From Streptomyces sp. T12 (GTDB lineage: Bacteria; Actinomycetota; Actinomycetes; Streptomycetales; Streptomycetaceae): DNA of 64,000 nt. Each line of letters starts with the position of its first letter. Position 1 is the first letter of the stretch. A model generated the notes under the pieces. That model was not told the DNA's origin. It saw only the letters and a program-made list of their open reading frames with translations, and searched no databases. Of the stretch, positions 60,441 to 64,000 are shown piece after piece. The translations under genes were made by a program, and so were the position numbers. Location: contig NZ_CP117866.1 in the NCBI RefSeq assembly GCF_028736035.1, positions 6,200,001 to 6,264,000 of the forward strand, written 5' to 3'.

Positions 60441-60568
60441 CGGCGTTTCGTGTACCGCCACGCGGCGGTCGCGGCGGCCATGACTGCCGCCGTCGCGAGC
60501 TGAGCGGGGAGCTCTGTGAGCAGTCCGTGTGCAAGGAGGGACAGCACGTGATTGAGTTGGCCTGTCAT
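60284..60568 (-). CDS. Small membrane protein
   Basis: 94 residues; ATG 60568 has a strong GGAGGAG. One membrane segment lies at about 18-38 (TELPAQLATAAVMAAATAAW), then a basic KRR stretch. The C-terminal ~50 residues lie antisense to the PucR remnant and have an unusual composition, so the original end may have been lost. No family recognised. Confidence 0.55.
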   Translation of the reverse strand: MTGQLNHVLSLLAHGLLTELPAQLATAAVMAAATAAWRYTKRRSAAGERDSGRRRQLPQQMRIADLQPEQRLDPLQPPVERLPADVEQGDGTGG

Positions 60569-60730
60569 GGGGGGACTCCTCCGGATCGTGGGATCGCCGT
60601 CGTATGAGCCGTGGTCGGCTGCGGACGGGCTGTCGAGCGACACATTCAGCGTGCTGATCGACTACTCCCGGCTCCACTAGTCCAGGAAGTCCTGTGTACA
60701 AGTGCGGACAAGTACGGGGTCGTCAGCGCG

Positions 60731-62626
60731 GTGAGTGGACAGATAGGCGACCCGGACAAGGGCGCGGGCAAGGGCCGCCGGACGCGCCCATGGGCGCAGA
60801 CCCGCGGAAGTTCGAGCGAGGCGGACGAGCTGGCGGGGCTCCTGCGGGAGTGGCTGGACGATGCCGGCCTGCGACTTGACGATCTGGTGGGGAAGTTGAC
60901 CCCCGATCACTTCAACAGCAAGGTCGTGCCTGGCCGGTCCACCGTCGCCGGCCGCCTGGCCGGTGTGAATCTGCAGTGGGACTTCGTCGAAGCGGTGGCC
61001 GATGTCTGCTCCCGTGACCTGGTGGAGCGCAAACGGCGGACGGACCGCGCACGGCCGCTCTTCGACGCGGCGGAGCGCGCCAAGCGGTCGGGGACCGAGC
61101 CGCGCGGTGCGAAGCGGTCACGGACGGGCGCCGGGGCCACCGGGGAAAGCAGGGCCGCCGCCGTGACGGCCGAACTCGTCGGCGTGCAGAGGCAGTCGTT
61201 GGAACTCTCGGACCAACTGCTGCGCGCGCTGGAGCGGGCCGCCGAACTGGAGAAGGCGCGCAACGACGCCAACCAGATGGTGCTGATCCTGCTCGCCCTC
61301 GTCGACAAACTGCATCGGGACATCGCCACGCTGACCGCACAACGAGACCGCGCGCCCGCCCGCCCGGCGGCCCAGGACGCGCTCGACGAAGTCCGCAAAC
61401 GGCTGCACCACAGCGAAGCCCAGCGCACCCATGCGGAAACCGAGCTCGTCAGGGCCCGCGCCGAGCGGGAGAAGGCCGACCGGCTCGCGGAGCAGTCGGC
61501 CGAGCAGGTACGCCGGCTCACCGAGGAACTCGCGCGGCTGCGCGGCACGCACGAGGGGCTCTCCGCCGAGACGGACGAACTGCCCGAGGCGGACCCGCCC
61601 GTGCCGGCGCCGGCGTCCGCTCCCCTCGCGCCCGACGACATCGACGTAGCCCTGATGAAAGCCTCGCGGATCCTGGACGTCGGCGCCGAACGCCTGGAAC
61701 AGCTCGCGGAGGAACTACAGGACGAGCCGGACGGGTTGTCCAGCCCGGACAACCCCGTGACCGGCGACGACGTTCCTCATCCCGGCGTGGACAACTCGGC
61801 GGACAGCGCCCCGTACGACAGGGCGGACCCGGTGGACAACTCGCCGGACAACTCCGTGGCCGACTCCCGGGGCGAGTACGTCCACGATCCACTCGTCGGC
61901 GAGATCCTGGACGCCGTGAAGGAGCGGAGACCAATCCCTCGGACCGTGTCGCGCGTGCTGGCCCAGGGCACCGAGCCGAGTCGGTTCCTGACCGCGCTCG
62001 AGTCGTTGCGTGCGATGAATGCGCCCGTGGCGGCCGCGCACATCCTGGTCGAGGCCGGCACGGGACGCCCTGCTCACACACTCGTCGACGTCCTGTCCCG
62101 GCTTTCTTCGGACGACGCACGTGTGGTGGTGTCGGCCATCGGCGCCACCCGTGCGACAGGTCCCTTCCTGGACGTGGTCGCAGCGCTGCGGGCGGCCGGT
62201 CTCTCGCACCTGACCAACCAGGCACTGCTGGAAGCCGGACGCCTGCGCGACATCGAACGGCTTCCGCTTCTGCTGTCCCCGGTGCGGGTGGGCAGCGCGG
62301 ACACGGTCGTGATCCTCAAGGGCGCGTGCTCCAGGCCGCTGAGCGACGTCGGGGGCGTGGTGCGGCACCTGGCCGCGGCCGGAATGCGCCAGGAGGCAGC
62401 CTTCGTGCGCGTCGCCTCCGCCTTGACAGGGGGCACGGACGCGGACGGCGATCCACTCGGCCGCTGGGGCCACATGCGGTGGTTCGAGCACCCCCGGCGC
62501 GGCCTGTCCGCCCCGCCTGCCGCTACGCCTTCCACCCTCACCACTCGCATCCGCATCAACATCCCCGGAACCCGCCCGATCCCACCCATCGTGGTGCGCA
62601 AACCGGTGCTGGAGGAAGAGGCGTAG
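60731..62626 (+). CDS. Coiled-coil protein with helical-repeat C-terminus
   Basis: About 631 residues from GTG 60731. Residues ~25-85 (DELAGLLREWLDDAGLRLDDL) resemble the short helical N-domain of Streptomyces XRE-like proteins. A coiled coil (about 145-285) precedes a disordered Pro/Asp/Asn-rich linker, then a helical domain (about 385-560) with repeated RVLAQGTEPSRFLTALESL, LVDVLSRLSSDDARVVV-like units. No enzymatic motif. The same gene organisation occurs near other NB-ARC/tag proteins. The role is unknown. Confidence 0.7.
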   Translation: MSGQIGDPDKGAGKGRRTRPWAQTRGSSSEADELAGLLREWLDDAGLRLDDLVGKLTPDHFNSKVVPGRSTVAGRLAGVNLQWDFVEAVADVCSRDLVERKRRTDRARPLFDAAERAKRSGTEPRGAKRSRTGAGATGESRAAAVTAELVGVQRQSLELSDQLLRALERAAELEKARNDANQMVLILLALVDKLHRDIATLTAQRDRAPARPAAQDALDEVRKRLHHSEAQRTHAETELVRARAEREKADRLAEQSAEQVRRLTEELARLRGTHEGLSAETDELPEADPPVPAPASAPLAPDDIDVALMKASRILDVGAERLEQLAEELQDEPDGLSSPDNPVTGDDVPHPGVDNSADSAPYDRADPVDNSPDNSVADSRGEYVHDPLVGEILDAVKERRPIPRTVSRVLAQGTEPSRFLTALESLRAMNAPVAAAHILVEAGTGRPAHTLVDVLSRLSSDDARVVVSAIGATRATGPFLDVVAALRAAGLSHLTNQALLEAGRLRDIERLPLLLSPVRVGSADTVVILKGACSRPLSDVGGVVRHLAAAGMRQEAAFVRVASALTGGTDADGDPLGRWGHMRWFEHPRRGLSAPPAATPSTLTTRIRINIPGTRPIPPIVVRKPVLEEEA

Positions 62627-62655
62627 GGGTTGCCGAAGCCGGTGTGCCAGAGCGG

Positions 62656-63330
62656 TCACTGGCGCTGCCAGACGGTCGCCGTGACGCGCATGCTTTCGCC
62701 GTCCGGGATCGAGATCACCTCGACGTAGGCGACACGGCCGTCCCACGTACCGACGCAGGCCCGGTCACCCACCTGGACGTCCAGCGTGTGCCGGCCGGGA
62801 TTCGTGTTGAGGAGCGTCGCGCACTCATCGTGCGTCGGTGCGCCGGAGCCTGGCCAGGCGACGAGCGCGGCGTCGCTGTAAAGGACGCTGGAGCCCTCGG
62901 TGTACACGTCGCCGTTCACCGCGCTCCCGGGCGGTGTCCGGTCGAGCCACCAGCCCCTGGTCACCCTGCCGGGGTCGAGCTCCAGCGTGCCGTGCCAGCG
63001 CACCCGGCTCTGCGGCGCGGGCGCTGGGGCCGCCGACGTGGGCGCAGGGGTCGGAGAGGGGCGCGGAGGCGAGGGCGTGGGAGAGGCCGACGTCTCGGTG
63101 GGGTCGGGCCGTGGCCCGGTGGTCGTAGGGACCGGGGGCGTGCGGTCCGGGGCGGGCGCCGGGGTGGTCGGCGTGGGGGAGGGGGCCAGGCTGTCGCTCG
63201 GGCGCGTCACTGCGACGAGCAACGTCACCGTGGCCGTGATCAGGGCGGCGGTCACCGCGAAGACGCCCCCGATGACCGCTGCCTTGATCGGGGTCTCCTG
63301 GCCGCGGAACCAGTTGAGAAGCCTGGTCAT
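62656..63330 (-). CDS. Single-span membrane protein with external domain
   Basis: 224 residues. A short cytoplasmic start (MTRLLNWFRGQETPIKAA), one membrane span (about 18-42), a ~65-residue Pro/Thr/Ser linker, and an external ~110-residue beta-rich domain (RVRWHGTLELDPG, VSGDV-like strands, two cysteines). The domain may bind carbohydrate or protein. No family is recognised with confidence. Convergent with the coiled-coil gene by 29 bases. Confidence 0.75.
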   Translation of the reverse strand: MTRLLNWFRGQETPIKAAVIGGVFAVTAALITATVTLLVAVTRPSDSLAPSPTPTTPAPAPDRTPPVPTTTGPRPDPTETSASPTPSPPRPSPTPAPTSAAPAPAPQSRVRWHGTLELDPGRVTRGWWLDRTPPGSAVNGDVYTEGSSVLYSDAALVAWPGSGAPTHDECATLLNTNPGRHTLDVQVGDRACVGTWDGRVAYVEVISIPDGESMRVTATVWQRQ

Positions 63331-63476
63331 GACGCCCCTGTCCGTCCCGTAGGGACCGTCAACTGTACGGTCGTAACCGCCCGTTGGCGATCAGGTGGAC
63401 GGCAGCGCAGAGGTCTTCGGCCTCAGGCGCCGATCACTCGGCGGTGTCAGCCGCCGGACGACCTGGCCGCCCGCTG

Positions 63477-63836
63477 CTACTGCCCGCCCAGCAGCCCGAG
63501 GATCTTGTTGACCGCGTCGAGCACCGGCTGGCCGACAGCACCGACCGTCGCGGCGATTCCGGCGATGGCCATCAGCGCGCGATGGCGGTCCTGGGCGGGC
63601 ACGGTGCCGTCGGGGCTGATGGCGGGAAGGGAGTCGTCGATGGCCTGCGCGCTGGCCGCCGGGACTTGGGCGCGCAGCTCCTCGACCAGCCGCAGCAGTT
63701 CCTGGACCGCCGACAGCATCTCGGCGGACGCGGGCGACGTGTCGGCGGACGTCACCTGCTTCTTGTCGATGCCGATGTTGTTCTGGCCGCCGTTCATGGT
63801 CACGCTGTCGCCGAAGTGGTAACTGTCGCCGCTCAT
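63477..63836 (-). CDS. Small protein with YHFGDxVxMxGG tag
   Basis: 119 residues. The N-terminus SYHFGDSVTMNGGQNNIGID is a short beta-solenoid-like tag; the rest has a helix (SAEMLSAVQELLRLVEELRA) and a hydrophobic glycine-rich end (IAGIAATVGAVGQPVLDAVN). The ATG overlaps the stop of the next gene, which ends with the same tag. Tags of this kind occur on bacterial conflict-system proteins and may join partners. Function unknown. Confidence 0.72.
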   Translation of the reverse strand: MSGDSYHFGDSVTMNGGQNNIGIDKKQVTSADTSPASAEMLSAVQELLRLVEELRAQVPAASAQAIDDSLPAISPDGTVPAQDRHRALMAIAGIAATVGAVGQPVLDAVNKILGLLGGQ

Positions 63837-64000
63837 GCCGAAATCCCCACGTTGCCTGTACCGCCGTACATGTTGACGTTGTCGCCGAAGTGGTAGTGCC
63901 TCGGGGAGACCGTGATGCTCTCCACCGTCACCTGGAACTCGGCCTCCGGGTTCTCGATCGCGTTGACGATGTAGCCGACGAGCTGGTCCAGGTGCGCCGG
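63833..64000 (-). CDS. Partial gene ending in YHFGDNVNMYGG tag
   Basis: Only the last 55 codons are in the window. They read HLDQLVGYIVNAIENPEAEF, then YHFGDNVNMYGGTGNVGIS and stop. The tag closely matches the start of the protein at 63477, with which it overlaps by four bases. The upstream domain lies beyond the right edge. Confidence 0.7.
   Translation of the reverse strand, partial: PAHLDQLVGYIVNAIENPEAEFQVTVESITVSPRHYHFGDNVNMYGGTGNVGISA

Overview
The window reads as a high-GC actinomycete chromosome, almost certainly Streptomyces: strong G/C bias at third codon positions, frequent GTG/TTG starts, Tat/lipoprotein signals, NB-ARC/STAND-type proteins, CU044_5270- and CGNR-family proteins, and a conserved hemL / histidine phosphatase / cytochrome c maturation (ResA-CcdA-ResB-CcsB) neighbourhood.

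Layout. 1-9.8 kb: chromosomal flank with an NB-ARC ATPase cut by the window edge, a secreted RTX-like protein, a TetR-controlled locus of two tautomerase-fold proteins, a zinc alcohol dehydrogenase and a thioesterase (four copies of one 16-bp palindrome mark the likely regulon), the molybdate transporter modABC and a Mop/TOBE regulator. 9.8-14.0 kb: a small, decayed segment (TetR, SDR, frameshifted DUF4345-like protein, DJ-1/PfpI protein, methyltransferase, several gene fragments) bounded by copies of an attachment site. 14.0-45.7 kb: an integrated mobile element. Its integrase gene lies at the right end, and both ends carry a ~100-bp duplication that includes the 3' end of the target gene at 45683. 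It has Xis, a relaxase, a MobC-like protein, a DUF3631 ATPase with an iteron-like array in its 5' coding part, and a strong hairpin that could be oriT. No FtsK/TraB-type translocase is seen, so it looks mobilizable rather than self-transmissible. 45.7-64 kb: chromosome again, with the target gene, hemL, the cytochrome c maturation genes, an ECF sigma factor, an orphan condensation-domain protein, a 2OG-Fe oxygenase, a deaminase, and a NB-ARC/coiled-coil-type conflict neighbourhood at the right edge.

The cargo of the element is rich in probable defence genes. The centrepiece (22.7-27.0 kb) is a ubiquitin-conjugation operon: ubiquitin-like protein, E2, JAMM deubiquitinase and E1, in the Bil order. 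It is transcribed away from an ImmA/IrrE protease + XRE regulator pair across a perfect 17-bp inverted repeat made of two palindromic operators. Beside it are a NERD nuclease, a 1,523-residue helicase fused to a Vsr/MTES_1575-type nuclease with a HEPN/AbiJ-like partner, and an unrecognised protein with a nuclease-like but apparently degenerate core. A second candidate pair, a small HEPN-like protein plus a ParA/P-loop double ATPase, lies at 35.5-38.6 kb.

Between these (27.2-35.5 kb) is a compact, largely overlapping operon of unknown product: an ATP-binding protein, a MurA-like enolpyruvyl transferase with its catalytic residues kept, a 5'-nucleotidase-like phosphoesterase, two dCTP-deaminase-fold proteins with complementary active-site losses, a glycosyltransferase and a serine hydrolase, with a divergent XRE regulator and a flavoprotein. 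All assignments come from reading the sequence; no database search was run.
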